Shown one piece after another: positions 22,920-31,568 of a DNA stretch of 64,000 nt; the stretch's first letter is position 1, and each line of letters opens with the position of its first letter. This DNA is from Parabacteroides timonensis. Its GTDB lineage: Bacteria; Bacteroidota; Bacteroidia; Bacteroidales; Tannerellaceae. The notes under the pieces were generated by a model that saw only the letters and a list, made by a program, of their open reading frames with translations, was not told where the DNA came from and ran no database searches. The stretch spans positions 418,489-482,488 of the forward strand of contig NZ_LT669940.1 of assembly GCF_900128505.1 (NCBI RefSeq). The letters run 5' to 3'. The translations under genes were made by a program, and so were the position numbers.

Positions 22920-24227
22920 ATGAAATTAAGAAATTTATTTTTAAGCACGTTGGTTGTATGTGTGTGTGCATCCTGCTCCAAAGACGATGATAGTATTAAA
23001 GGGCCGGTAGAACCGGTAGATGCCTATATTTCGATTGCTGCTACATCATTGACCCAAACGAAAGCTGCGCTTCCTACTTTACGGGAAGGAAGTACGGATG
23101 TGACTCCAAAAACAGACATAGGTTCGGATGATGAAAAATTTATCTCTACATTGACGGCTTATGTGTTTAAGAATGAGGAGGGGGATCAGTCTTTGTCTAC
23201 CATAGGTACTGCAAAATCAGAAAATGGCCAGTCGGTAACTGAAATTAAACATATACCTATCAAAGTAACACCTGATCAGACTGATCCGAGAAAGCCATCA
23301 AGTAGTAAGTTTATAGTTATTTTGGTAGCAAATGGAAAATTATTAACACCTAAAAATCTGGAAGAATTTAAGTCATTAACTTTGACAGATGATATTTCAA
23401 CATGTATTACTAACAAGAGGTTACCTATGGTTAGTGAATCTATTTCATGTCAAGGGTTAATACCAATAGTAAAAGGGGCAGGGGAAGATGGAGCTTCCAC
23501 AATCTATGCAGAGAACTGGATAACTAAAGATAAAATTATTTCTTTTGAAAATTCAATTACAGATTCATCAGATAAACCTGATGGTGTCACTCCTATTGAA
23601 CTGACTCGTTTGGTAGCTCGTGTACAAGTGGATAAAATTACTTTTAATTATCCGGACGAACTGGCTCAGTTCGAACTGGAGAATTTATCGATTGTAAATG
23701 TGCATTCTACATCAACCTTTGAAGAAGGTGATGGTGAGTATGTGAAAGGATACGTATCAGATAAATATTCACCGGCAGATAAATGGATTTCAGAAAACTC
23801 TCCCATAAAAGATAAGTTAGCACAAGCTTATACAAAGTGTATTTTGGGTAAAGGCGAAAAAGCCGCTGAAAGTATTGATTGGTTGGCTGAAACAGTAGAA
23901 TCAAAATACCCTCAGTTTATTAGCTATGCTTTTTCAAACCCTGAAAATGTAGACCACAAAACAGCCTTGTTGATATCCGGAAAATTCATAAGGAATTCGA
24001 ATGCACCGGATGTAAAGGAAACAAGGAATTTCCGTGTGTTCCTGGATGATCCGAAGGATAGTGGAGGGCCTATGGTAAAACGAAATCATATCTATAAGTT
24101 GAATGTTACTATCACAGGTGAAGGATCTTCTAATGAGGATAAGATCGAATTGAATGCACATGTATCGGCAGAGATTACAGTGGCTAATTGGTCAATTATT
24201 GAACAAACTGAAGAGGATGCGAATTAA
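22920..24227 (+). CDS. Fimbrillin-family subunit
   Basis: A 435-residue protein. Lipobox CASC (Cys19), a TKA motif near residue 49, 'FISTLTAYVFKNEEG', 'KFIVILVANGKLL', the junction 'IELTRLVARVQVDKITF', 'ALLISGKFIRN', 'VKRNHIYKLNVTITG' and the terminal 'AEITVANWSIIEQTEEDAN'. Its start (MKLRNLFLSTLVVCVCASCSKDDD) is nearly the same as that of the 17965 fimbrillin, suggesting recent shared ancestry of the signal region. Last gene of the second fimbrial unit, closed by the terminator at 24256. Confidence 0.8.
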   Translation: MKLRNLFLSTLVVCVCASCSKDDDSIKGPVEPVDAYISIAATSLTQTKAALPTLREGSTDVTPKTDIGSDDEKFISTLTAYVFKNEEGDQSLSTIGTAKSENGQSVTEIKHIPIKVTPDQTDPRKPSSSKFIVILVANGKLLTPKNLEEFKSLTLTDDISTCITNKRLPMVSESISCQGLIPIVKGAGEDGASTIYAENWITKDKIISFENSITDSSDKPDGVTPIELTRLVARVQVDKITFNYPDELAQFELENLSIVNVHSTSTFEEGDGEYVKGYVSDKYSPADKWISENSPIKDKLAQAYTKCILGKGEKAAESIDWLAETVESKYPQFISYAFSNPENVDHKTALLISGKFIRNSNAPDVKETRNFRVFLDDPKDSGGPMVKRNHIYKLNVTITGEGSSNEDKIELNAHVSAEITVANWSIIEQTEEDAN

Positions 24228-24255
24228 TAATTAGTATTGCTCTTTTGTCATACGA

Positions 24256-24296
24256 AAAAGAAAGGTGTCATTCTGGAAGAGTGATACCTTTCTTGT
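24256..24296 (+). terminator. Terminator of fimbrial unit 2
   Basis: The stem AAGAAAGGTGTCATT pairs with AGTGATACCTTTCTT (one G-U or mismatch) with a loop of about 6 nt, 30 bp after the 22920 gene. Confidence 0.75.
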
Positions 24297-24367
24297 TTAG
24301 GGCTTGTTTATATCAAGATACCTTGCAAAACTATTAATCTTAGAGGGATACCTTGCTTATTGATATT

Positions 24368-24436
24368 CTTATCTCTGTTTATGTTGTTCATTCTTTCAGA
24401 AAGGGTATTTCTATCGCTTTTAAAGGCACTTCTATC
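24368..24436 (+). promoter_or_regulatory. Upstream operator array of fimbrial unit 3
   Basis: TATC elements start at 24370, 24412 and 24433, that is at intervals of 42 and 21 bp, within CTTATC, GGTATTTCTATC and GGCACTTCTATC. They extend the promoter-proximal site at 24483 and make this the most elaborate control region of the locus. A separate 10-bp direct repeat GATACCTTGC lies just upstream (24317 and 24347). Confidence 0.5.
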
Positions 24437-24482
24437 AATCTTGTTAGTTGCTATTTTTACCCCTTAATCTTGAAAGTTTCGC

Positions 24483-24516
24483 CTATCGCCCCTTTTTCTG
24501 AATCGTCATACATTTG
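24483..24516 (+). promoter_or_regulatory. Fimbrial operator-promoter, unit 3
   Basis: CTATC (24483-24487) followed by the -7 box TACATTTG (24509-24516), with the same 25-nt register as the other fimbrial promoters. The second half-site 21-22 bp upstream is only weakly matched (CTTAATC near 24463). A TATAGGGTTATG leader motif overlaps the start of the 24576 gene. Confidence 0.6.
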
Positions 24517-24575
24517 CATCGTAAGACAAACGAAAATGAATTTAGGTTTAGTATAACGATTTTAAGTATAGGGTT

Positions 24576-25718
24576 ATGAAACTGAAGAATATATTATCAA
24601 TTATCTGCTTTCTATTTGTTGTAGCTTCATGTTCTGTAGAAGATGATACAATCATGAATGATGTTACTAATAATATAGAAAATGAAATCACAGGTTCTGC
24701 ATATGTTTCTGTAGGTGTAAGATCAGGTCAGTCTGCAACGAAAGCAACAGAAGGAAATGCCAGTAAACCTTCTGATTACGGATATTCACATCCAATTTCT
24801 AATTGTTATTTGTTGTTACTTGATGATGCAGATAATATCTTATATCGTGCCTTCAAGGATTATGGGGATGAGCCTGTTAGCAGTGTCCCAGCTAGTGATT
24901 TCAAAATTTTGGTAAAAGTAGGATCTGTTACGAAAGCCATTGCTGTTATAAATGCTAGTGTTGATTTTAGAGATAAGATAAAAGTTTGTATAACTCTTGA
25001 TGATTTAAAAGATAAAAGAGAATTAGATGCATTTTCTGTATTGGCAATAGGAGATGGAAAAATCGACTGGAGAAATATAGAAGGTTCAGAGTCAACAATG
25101 AATAGTGTCCCTGTCGTGGAAGTTTCTAGTATTGTTGCTGAAAATCGTGTTGCAAATGTAGAGTTGTCAAAATTTAATATAAAATATTTTGATTGTGATG
25201 AAAAATCGCATAAAGTTCAATTAGAGAATTTTTGGTTGACAGGAATGAAAAAAGGTGTTGGACTTTATAACGAAGGGGAAGATAATATTAATAGTGAAAG
25301 TGTAGAGGATGCTATAAGCGTGATAGGTGATGATAATAATTTTGATAAACTAAGAGGTATTGACGGAAAGTATTCAAAAGAAACATCCAGCGAGTTTATT
25401 CATGAAAAGTTTATTTTAATTCAGGAATGGGCTACTTTTAGATATGTATTTCCTAATACGAATGGATCAGAAAAGGTAACTGCTCATCTAAGGTTTTCTG
25501 TAACAACTGCTCATGGGAAAAAATATTACGATCGTGAATATATTGTTAATCGTCCTTCCGAGGATGGCTTTACTAATAATTCTGGTACAGCATATGTAAA
25601 CCCCGGTTATTGGTATCAATTAAATGTCACAGTCCACGTTAAGAAAGATTTTATCGATTGCGCTTTTACTTGTTCTACAAAGGATTGGATCTATAACGAA
25701 ATAAATGTAGATTTATAA
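24576..25718 (+). CDS. Fimbrillin-like lipoprotein (divergent)
   Basis: A 380-residue protein. Lipoprotein signal with 'VVASCSVEDD' (Cys20), a TKA motif near residue 61, then beta-rich sequence with 'CYLLLLDDADNILYRAF' and 'KAIAVINASVDF'. The middle motif 'AENRVANVELSKFNIKYF' occupies the place of the fimbrillin junction motif. The C-terminus 'YWYQLNVTVHVKK' and 'FTCSTKDWIYNEINVDL' keeps the terminal-strand pattern. Overall similarity to the other fimbrillins is low, as expected for accessory or tip subunits. First gene of the third fimbrial unit; 50 bp before the next gene. Confidence 0.68.
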   Translation: MKLKNILSIICFLFVVASCSVEDDTIMNDVTNNIENEITGSAYVSVGVRSGQSATKATEGNASKPSDYGYSHPISNCYLLLLDDADNILYRAFKDYGDEPVSSVPASDFKILVKVGSVTKAIAVINASVDFRDKIKVCITLDDLKDKRELDAFSVLAIGDGKIDWRNIEGSESTMNSVPVVEVSSIVAENRVANVELSKFNIKYFDCDEKSHKVQLENFWLTGMKKGVGLYNEGEDNINSESVEDAISVIGDDNNFDKLRGIDGKYSKETSSEFIHEKFILIQEWATFRYVFPNTNGSEKVTAHLRFSVTTAHGKKYYDREYIVNRPSEDGFTNNSGTAYVNPGYWYQLNVTVHVKKDFIDCAFTCSTKDWIYNEINVDL

Positions 25719-25768
25719 TCTCCATCATTATAAAACACTAGTAAGTATTAAACGAAAAAAGATACATT

Positions 25769-27211
25769 ATGAATCGGATTAACTTCATATATCTATTAGT
25801 TTCTGTTCTTTTGGTTTTTACGGCCTGTTCAAATGAAGAACTTCTTGAAAAGCACCCCGATGGAAATTACACATCGAAACTGAATATTACACTCTCTACC
25901 GCATCTGCCATAACAAAGGCGGGTGATCCGGTTCTTTTTCCGGCCACAGATCAGGAGAAGACTATAAAATCCTGTGTACTCGCTATTTTCAAAAAAGAAG
26001 GTGATACATATAATAAAAAAGCTATTGTTGAGCCGACTTTAGAAGAAACAGAAACAAAAGGAACTTATAACATTGTATCGGATGTCGAGTTGCTTTTTTC
26101 TGAAAGTTATAAAATTGTTATTATTGCAAATGGTGATTTCAATTTGTATTCCGAATGTGAAAGTTATCAAGATTTGAAAGATATAAAAGAAGGAAGTAAT
26201 AGCGGATATACATTTAAATCAGATGAACTATTGAAGTGGGGTGAAAAAGAAGTTGGAGCTGATACTGATACGGAGTTGACAGTAAATACCCGGTTGCATA
26301 TCGACTTAACTCAGCTTGCTGCAAGGATTGACTTGAAAATAAATGTTAATTTAAAGGATGAAAAGGAATTAGTGGATGTGTCTTATGAAGAGACTGATGG
26401 TTCTCCTTTAATTGGACAAACTTCTTTAAAAGGTGAAATTCCTGTAAAAGGTGGTTTACCTGATGAATATAAAACGCATAAATTTCTTTTTTATGGAAGA
26501 TCTGTAATTCTGGAAGATGCTTCTAGCGCCAGTACAAAGGTTGGGGTTATGAAAAGCAAAACGATCAACAGAACACGAACATACAACTCGTGGATTTTAG
26601 AACCGACTTCGGTAATTGTTAAGAATGTGAGAAATAAAGTGATTGCTATTTTTCCGGAAGAGGATTTACAAGAATCTCTTAGTGATTATGATTTGAGTGA
26701 AGGGGTGAATACTCAATATGTGACTTTTTATACCTATCAACGTTCAGTCGAAGATCCAGATGATTATTTAACGAATTTGCGAGTAGAAGTTCAAGGACGT
26801 ATTTATTCAGCAAAAGTGAAAGAGATAATGCAGGTAAAGGGAGATTTTTTGGCATTCAATTTGAAAAAAGAAGAAATATATAATCAAATAATTGAAGATA
26901 CAAAAAACGGGGAAACTTCGCAGATAACAGTTAGTTCTACTGGAGAAGGACAAGGATGGTGCATTTTAGTAGAAGATGCGACATTGAGATTTGAGGAGAT
27001 TGAAGGTGCTGATGTTGTTGTGGGAGAAAAATCCTTTGTCGGTGAGTATAAAAGTGGGTTTGATATCAAACCAGAGGATGGAGGACCTGTCGCTTATGGA
27101 AATTATTATAAGGTCACAGCAACGATTAAAAGTCTGAAATTGCCTGTATCTCTTAAATGTATTATAGTTCCTATGGGTTCTGAAGAAGTAACCGTTCCTC
27201 CTTTTGAGTAA
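25769..27211 (+). CDS. Fimbrillin-family accessory subunit
   Basis: A 480-residue protein. Lipobox 'FTACSNEE' (Cys20), TKA near residue 51 ('ASAITKAGDP'), 'KSCVLAIFKKEGDTYNKKA', 'YKIVIIANGDFNLY', 'HIDLTQLAARIDLKINV' at the domain junction, and a C-terminus 'NYYKVTATIKSLKLPVSLKCIIVPMGSEEVTVP'. The end lacks the usual acidic strand with a central W/F, so the terminal strand may differ. A middle insertion (about 230-330) is unlike the shaft subunits. Genes upstream (50 bp) and downstream (36 bp) are close, so it belongs to the third unit. Probably an accessory subunit joining shaft and tip (inference). Confidence 0.68.
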   Translation: MNRINFIYLLVSVLLVFTACSNEELLEKHPDGNYTSKLNITLSTASAITKAGDPVLFPATDQEKTIKSCVLAIFKKEGDTYNKKAIVEPTLEETETKGTYNIVSDVELLFSESYKIVIIANGDFNLYSECESYQDLKDIKEGSNSGYTFKSDELLKWGEKEVGADTDTELTVNTRLHIDLTQLAARIDLKINVNLKDEKELVDVSYEETDGSPLIGQTSLKGEIPVKGGLPDEYKTHKFLFYGRSVILEDASSASTKVGVMKSKTINRTRTYNSWILEPTSVIVKNVRNKVIAIFPEEDLQESLSDYDLSEGVNTQYVTFYTYQRSVEDPDDYLTNLRVEVQGRIYSAKVKEIMQVKGDFLAFNLKKEEIYNQIIEDTKNGETSQITVSSTGEGQGWCILVEDATLRFEEIEGADVVVGEKSFVGEYKSGFDIKPEDGGPVAYGNYYKVTATIKSLKLPVSLKCIIVPMGSEEVTVPPFE

Positions 27212-27247
27212 TTAATAAGGTAATAACTGTCATAAATAAATACAGCA

Positions 27248-30025
27248 ATGAAACAATATAGTTTATATATTATATCCATATTAGCAAGCTTTATTCTTTT
27301 AAGTGCTTGCTCTGATGAAGAAATGGGTGGTAAGAAAAAAAATGTCATTTCAGGTATTCCAACTACTGTTCGGTTCTCTCTTAATTTGCCAGACGCGGAA
27401 GAGATAACAACAAAGGCATCTACTGGTGATGATCGAATTGATAATTTGTATTTGTTTGTTTTTAATGGTGAAACATTAGAATTTGGTGAGGAAGTAAAGA
27501 TTACGGCGAATAACAATGTTGAGTTTCAGATTGAATCTGGAGAAAAATATATTTATGCGATTGCTAATACGACCAATGGTGCTTTTGAAAATCTCACAGA
27601 ATGGATTGAAACAAAGCCTTCCAAAACAGACTTTCTTGCAAAAACAGTCTCTTTAAGTACAGATAATGTAACAAATTTAACAGGAGCCGGCCTAATGATT
27701 GGAGGATTTTGTGAAAATGCATCTGTCGAAGATGCAACATTGAATATTGTTCCTTGTACAATAGCGCCAGGTGAAAAGAAGGGAGTATCCATAACTCATG
27801 GAGCTATTTATTTGCAACGAATGCGTTCTGAAATTGTTTTTAAAATAACTGATAGTCCCAATTTTACATTAACAAGTTATGAAATTCAAAATGTGCCAAG
27901 AACAAGTTCTTTGATTGCACAATCTAATCCGGTTTCAGTAGGCAGTAGTTTTTCTGTAAAGGAGGATATTAAAGATAATGCTGAATCTTTCTCTTTCTAT
28001 ATGCTAGAAAATATGCTAAGTCCACAAAAGACTCCTATGGATAGTAAACAAAGAGAAAATAAAACATATTATAATCCTAATTCGACTTATGTCGTTTTGA
28101 AGGGTACTTATAAAGGAGAGACTGACTTACCCAATGGTGGTAGTGCAGAAGCCGATGCAACTGTCTCTTATTTTATTCATTTAGGGAAAGGTGCAGGTAG
28201 TGGAAATGGGGTTGATTATTCTGATTATTCTACCTATAGAAATAAGAAATATACTTATAGTATTCAAGTAACAGGCGTAAAGTCTATTATTGCTGAGGTT
28301 AAAGTTGATGACGATAATGATCAACGTAGTGAAGGGGATGTTATCTTGAAAACAGAAGGACAGGTTTTATATTGTGATGCCCACTATGAGACACGTGTAA
28401 TTTCTTTTAAAAAGAGTGAGATTGATCCTGAGGGCTTATTCTATAATGCGAAAACACCTAAAGGTGGGAGCGATTTTGAGTGGATTAAATTCGTGAAAAA
28501 TGAAGGTGATCAGTCCTCTGCAGTCGATTATACAGCAGCGAAATCAAGCAATCGATTGATGGATATAACTGATCTTATTAAAGACTTAAAAAACTGGAAA
28601 GGTATTAATAATGAGGACGGTATAGATGCAGATGGCGAAGAAGTACGTTACTATACTTGTTTTATAAATGAGTACTATTATGATGATTTATCATTAGATA
28701 AATTTGTTAATGCGGAGGATCGTATTCTGTTAATTGGTGCAAAAGCACAATATCAGAATAGTGGTTTGGGTAATAGTTCTGTTTTTGAAGGGAAATATGT
28801 CTTTAAACAACGTTCCATTAAGAGTATTTATAATTTGGATAATAAAGCAACTAATCCTTGGGGAATAGAAACTTGGAATGAAACAGGCAAATTGATATTC
28901 GGTCTAAATTCACAAGGAAAAGAGACTGCAGGAGGATCAGGCGTGAGTCCTAATAACGGATATGAAAATCAAGTTAAGTTTGTTAATAATAATTTGAGCA
29001 ACATTTGGAGTAATGCAGTGAACTATTCATTTATTACTACAACTATTAATGAGCGTGAAGTTCCTGAATATAATTTACAACCGTACGAAGATAAATTAAC
29101 GGGAGCGATGTTTGCTTGTATGCAACGAAACAGGGATGAAAATGGTGATGGAGTAATCGATGGCGATGAAATAAAGTGGTATTTGCCGGCCTCAAATCAG
29201 TATATTTCTTTGTGGATGGGAGCGGATGCTCTTCAAGATGCAACTTTGTATGCCGAAAGCACTAGAAAACGCTCTAGTGACAATCATTATTTTACAAGTA
29301 CATCTGGTAAAAATTTATATTGGGCAGAAGAAGGTATTACAGCAGGAGGAATGGGTGGTGATTTGGGAGGAGCAGGAGAAAATACAAGTAAACGTCAGTA
29401 TAGATGCGTTCGTAATCTAGGTAACCCGTCTGAAGTTGGTAGCATATATACTAAAGATCTTCAAAATAATAAGGTTATGGTTGTTAAGCCTGCTAATTTA
29501 GTCGCCCAATCATTACGAACAGAAAGGTTTAATACAGAGATTGGATTTGATTATCTATTGGATACTGATATGTCTAATCGTCCTTATGAAAAAGGTTTTG
29601 AATATTTTTCAGATGTAAATGATAGTCAGGTTACAGAATATTATGATAAAAACGGAAGAAGAACGTATCCATCAAATGTCAATTGGATAACTTTCTATAA
29701 AAATGCAAATGATAATCCTGCAAATTCTTTTTGTGCCCAATACATGGAAAAGAAAGGTTATGGTGATGGATGGCGTATGCCTAATCAACGGGAGCTGGCT
29801 TTGATGTATATGTCAAGCGGAAACAGTAACGGTGGAAACGCTGTAAGCCGTACTCTGCACTCTTTAACACCTCCTAATTGGTCACCTCAGGATATAAAGG
29901 ATGGAAAAATAGGTGATAAATCAATATATAATGATAGGACACATACTTATGTTTGGCACGCGGGTCATTCTCTTGCTACAGTGAAGAGTGGTGTTATACT
30001 ACGGTGTGTGCGTGATGTGAAATAA
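27248..30025 (+). CDS. Large fimbrial tip-type protein with C-terminal lectin-like domain
   Basis: A 925-residue protein. Lipobox LSACSDEE (Cys21), a TKA motif near residue 58, an N-terminal fimbrillin-like module ('IDNLYLFVFNGETLEFGEE', 'KYIYAIANTTNG', 'HGAIYLQRMRSEIVFKI', 'YTYSIQVTGV' about residue 340), resembling DUF4906-containing Bacteroidetes proteins. A central region contains the calcium-loop-like 'DENGDGVIDGDEI' near residue 636. The C-terminal module has 'YGDGWRMPNQRELALMYM' and ends 'SGVILRCVRDVK', resembling the FGE/DUF1566-like C-type-lectin fold. Size, final position in the unit and the extra domain suggest an adhesive tip subunit (inference). No VWA domain of the Mfa5 type is visible. 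Confidence 0.72.
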   Translation: MKQYSLYIISILASFILLSACSDEEMGGKKKNVISGIPTTVRFSLNLPDAEEITTKASTGDDRIDNLYLFVFNGETLEFGEEVKITANNNVEFQIESGEKYIYAIANTTNGAFENLTEWIETKPSKTDFLAKTVSLSTDNVTNLTGAGLMIGGFCENASVEDATLNIVPCTIAPGEKKGVSITHGAIYLQRMRSEIVFKITDSPNFTLTSYEIQNVPRTSSLIAQSNPVSVGSSFSVKEDIKDNAESFSFYMLENMLSPQKTPMDSKQRENKTYYNPNSTYVVLKGTYKGETDLPNGGSAEADATVSYFIHLGKGAGSGNGVDYSDYSTYRNKKYTYSIQVTGVKSIIAEVKVDDDNDQRSEGDVILKTEGQVLYCDAHYETRVISFKKSEIDPEGLFYNAKTPKGGSDFEWIKFVKNEGDQSSAVDYTAAKSSNRLMDITDLIKDLKNWKGINNEDGIDADGEEVRYYTCFINEYYYDDLSLDKFVNAEDRILLIGAKAQYQNSGLGNSSVFEGKYVFKQRSIKSIYNLDNKATNPWGIETWNETGKLIFGLNSQGKETAGGSGVSPNNGYENQVKFVNNNLSNIWSNAVNYSFITTTINEREVPEYNLQPYEDKLTGAMFACMQRNRDENGDGVIDGDEIKWYLPASNQYISLWMGADALQDATLYAESTRKRSSDNHYFTSTSGKNLYWAEEGITAGGMGGDLGGAGENTSKRQYRCVRNLGNPSEVGSIYTKDLQNNKVMVVKPANLVAQSLRTERFNTEIGFDYLLDTDMSNRPYEKGFEYFSDVNDSQVTEYYDKNGRRTYPSNVNWITFYKNANDNPANSFCAQYMEKKGYGDGWRMPNQRELALMYMSSGNSNGGNAVSRTLHSLTPPNWSPQDIKDGKIGDKSIYNDRTHTYVWHAGHSLATVKSGVILRCVRDVK

Positions 30026-30098
30026 TAGTTCTTGAAAGTTTGGGGTAGTTCTTCTGGTGGTGTTTTGGAGTACTATCTCAAACTATATAAAATAACTT

Positions 30099-30136
30099 CG
30101 GGAAGTATCTGTTACAGGATATTTCCCGTTTTTTTA
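30099..30136 (+). terminator. Terminator of fimbrial unit 3
   Basis: CGGGAA (30099) and TTCCCG (ending 30128), with an inner ATC/GAT pairing, followed by eight T. Confidence 0.8.
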
Positions 30137-30237
30137 TTTTCTCGAATCATTCCCAATGTTCGCGTATCCTTCCATACGTTCTTCAGGGTTGGTATCGCCA
30201 TTCTGTCTTTGTCTCATAATCGAGAAACAAAGGTAGG

Positions 30238-30294
30238 ATGGCATTGTTGTTTTGTAGTCTTCTGGTTTTTATGGGAAAAAATAAAACAAACTAA
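30238..30294 (+). pseudogene. Decayed HU-HIG leader and start codon (relic 1)
   Basis: The stretch before this ATG (GTCTTTG, then CATAATCGAGAAACAAAG) is nearly repeated before the ATG at 30589, and both resemble the TACCTTTG leaders at 30390 and 30712. The reading frame begins ATGGCATTG like its relatives' ATGGCATTA but runs for only 18 codons. I read it as the decayed 5' end of an HU-like gene. Confidence 0.4.
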
Positions 30295-30424
30295 AGCGCA
30301 CTGAAATGTACAAAAGTGCAATTAAATGAAAAAAGTGTCGTTTCGTCACGTGGTGACACCTTAGTCTTCAATACCGTAACCGTCCGCCGTACCTTTGTTT
30401 CATAATCATTTAAAACAAAATAGT

Positions 30425-30565
30425 ATGGCATTAAAGTATGTAATAAAGAAAACAGTTTTCGGGTTTTTATGCCTTTTTCAACAAAAAAGTGACCTAATGT
30501 TCCCGAATGGTTCCGTATCCTTCCGTAGGGTTCTCTGGCCCCTGACCGGTATCCTATCTTTGTAA
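30425..30565 (+). pseudogene. Truncated HU-HIG gene, 5' fragment
   Basis: The 46-codon frame begins MALKYVIKKTVFGF, matching MGLKYVVKKTVFGF of the intact gene at 30995, then diverges abruptly after residue 14 into unrelated sequence. A TACCTTTG -7 box lies 35 bp upstream (30390-30397). The junction suggests a deletion or recombination between repeated HU-like leaders; the unrelated tail itself contains the next leader copy (TATCTTTG at 30555). Confidence 0.65.
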
Positions 30566-30744
30566 TATAATCGAGAAACAAAGCTCGGATGGCGTTACTG
30601 TTTTGATAGGGTTTTATCGGTATTGAGCGTAGTTTACCCTCTTTGGCCCTACTTTACCCTACTTAACCCTCTTATACCGCACTATAGCGTTTTCATCAGA
30701 ACCGCCCGTCGTACCTTTGTTTCGTAATCATTAGTTTATTCGAA

Positions 30745-30951
30745 GTGTTGGAAGAGAATTTGACTAATCATTTATCGGTGAAGCTGGGAGATTTCGGAAC
30801 GTTGCGTCCGAGTTTCAGCAGTAAGTGCCAGAATGAAGAAAATGAGGTGAATGCAGATATTTTGTGTCACCGCAAAATAGTTTTTACTCCAAGCGCAGAT
30901 TTCAAAAGAGTACTGGGTAATGTCAGTGTCAGGAAATCCAAACAACGATAA
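30745..30951 (+). pseudogene. Truncated HU-HIG gene, 3' fragment
   Basis: A 68-codon frame with a GTG at its head. It aligns to residues about 65-130 of the intact HU-HIG protein at 30995: 'NHLSVKLGDFGTLRPSF' against 'NHLSVKLGDFGTFRPTL', and 'CHRKIVFTPSADFKRVLGNVS' against 'CRRKIIFTPGSYFKDMLHDVS'. The N-terminal half is missing, although a TACCTTTG -7 box and an HU-type leader lie just before it (30712-30740). Either a pseudogene or a half-domain protein that is still expressed; I favour a pseudogene. Confidence 0.7.
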
Positions 30952-30994
30952 GAGTGTAATATCTTTTTTAATAATCATTTAATAACAAATTATC

Positions 30995-31447
30995 ATGGGA
31001 CTAAAGTATGTAGTTAAGAAAACAGTTTTCGGTTTTGATAAAACCAAGACACCGAAGTATGTAGCCCGCCCTTTGCTGGCAGGTACAGTGAATTATCCTG
31101 CTCTTTGCGATCAGGTAACCAAGGTAGGAATGGCACCGCGCGGTGTAGTGAAAATGGTGACCGACGGTCTGATCGATGCCATTAAGTGGAATCTGGAAAA
31201 CCATTTATCGGTGAAATTGGGGGATTTCGGAACTTTCCGGCCCACCCTCAATTGTAAGAGCCAGGATAAGGAAGAAGATGTGAAAGCGGATACTTTGTGC
31301 CGCCGCAAAATCATCTTCACCCCCGGCTCGTATTTCAAGGATATGCTGCACGACGTCAGCATCCAGAAATTCGATATCCCGGTAACCGACGAAACCGGCG
31401 GTTCCGGTAGTGGCGGCGGTGAGGACGATCGCCCGGTGATCGAATAA
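30995..31447 (+). CDS. HU-HIG family DNA-binding protein (histone-like)
   Basis: A 150-residue protein. An HU-related fold (residues 1-125) starts 'LKYVVKKTVFGFDKTKTPKYVARPLLAG' in segments and contains the family motif 'HLSVKLGDFGTFRPTL', corresponding to the HU arm region, and 'CRRKIIFTPGSYFKDML'. A Gly-rich acidic tail (GGSGSGGGEDDRP) follows, as expected for the 'HU-HIG' family (HU fused to a winged helix, Ig or glycine-rich motif), common in Bacteroidetes as 'putative histone-like DNA-binding protein'. Several such genes usually sit in intergenic positions. Here it is the intact survivor of a row of damaged copies and ends in a strong terminator at 31452. Role: nucleoid binding; specific targets unknown. 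Confidence 0.88.
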   Translation: MGLKYVVKKTVFGFDKTKTPKYVARPLLAGTVNYPALCDQVTKVGMAPRGVVKMVTDGLIDAIKWNLENHLSVKLGDFGTFRPTLNCKSQDKEEDVKADTLCRRKIIFTPGSYFKDMLHDVSIQKFDIPVTDETGGSGSGGGEDDRPVIE

Positions 31448-31451
31448 AGAT

Positions 31452-31497
31452 AAAGCCGAAATTGGAGTAGCCATAAAGGAGCTCCAATTTCGGCTTT
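31452..31497 (+). terminator. Terminator of the HU-HIG gene
   Basis: Perfect 16-bp arms (AAAGCCGAAATTGGAG and its complement) with a loop of about 14 nt, followed by TTGTTG; the stem starts 5 bp after the stop. Confidence 0.85.
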
Positions 31498-31568
31498 GTT
31501 GTGAATTTGAATTTTTTTTATTGATCGGATATCAATAGTAATATATTTGTAAAATAAACTTATGCTGC

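Noticed and set aside
30632..30678. A CRISPR-like or telomere-like array
   Set aside because: The repeat units are short, unequal and without spacers, so this is neither CRISPR nor a terminal repeat.
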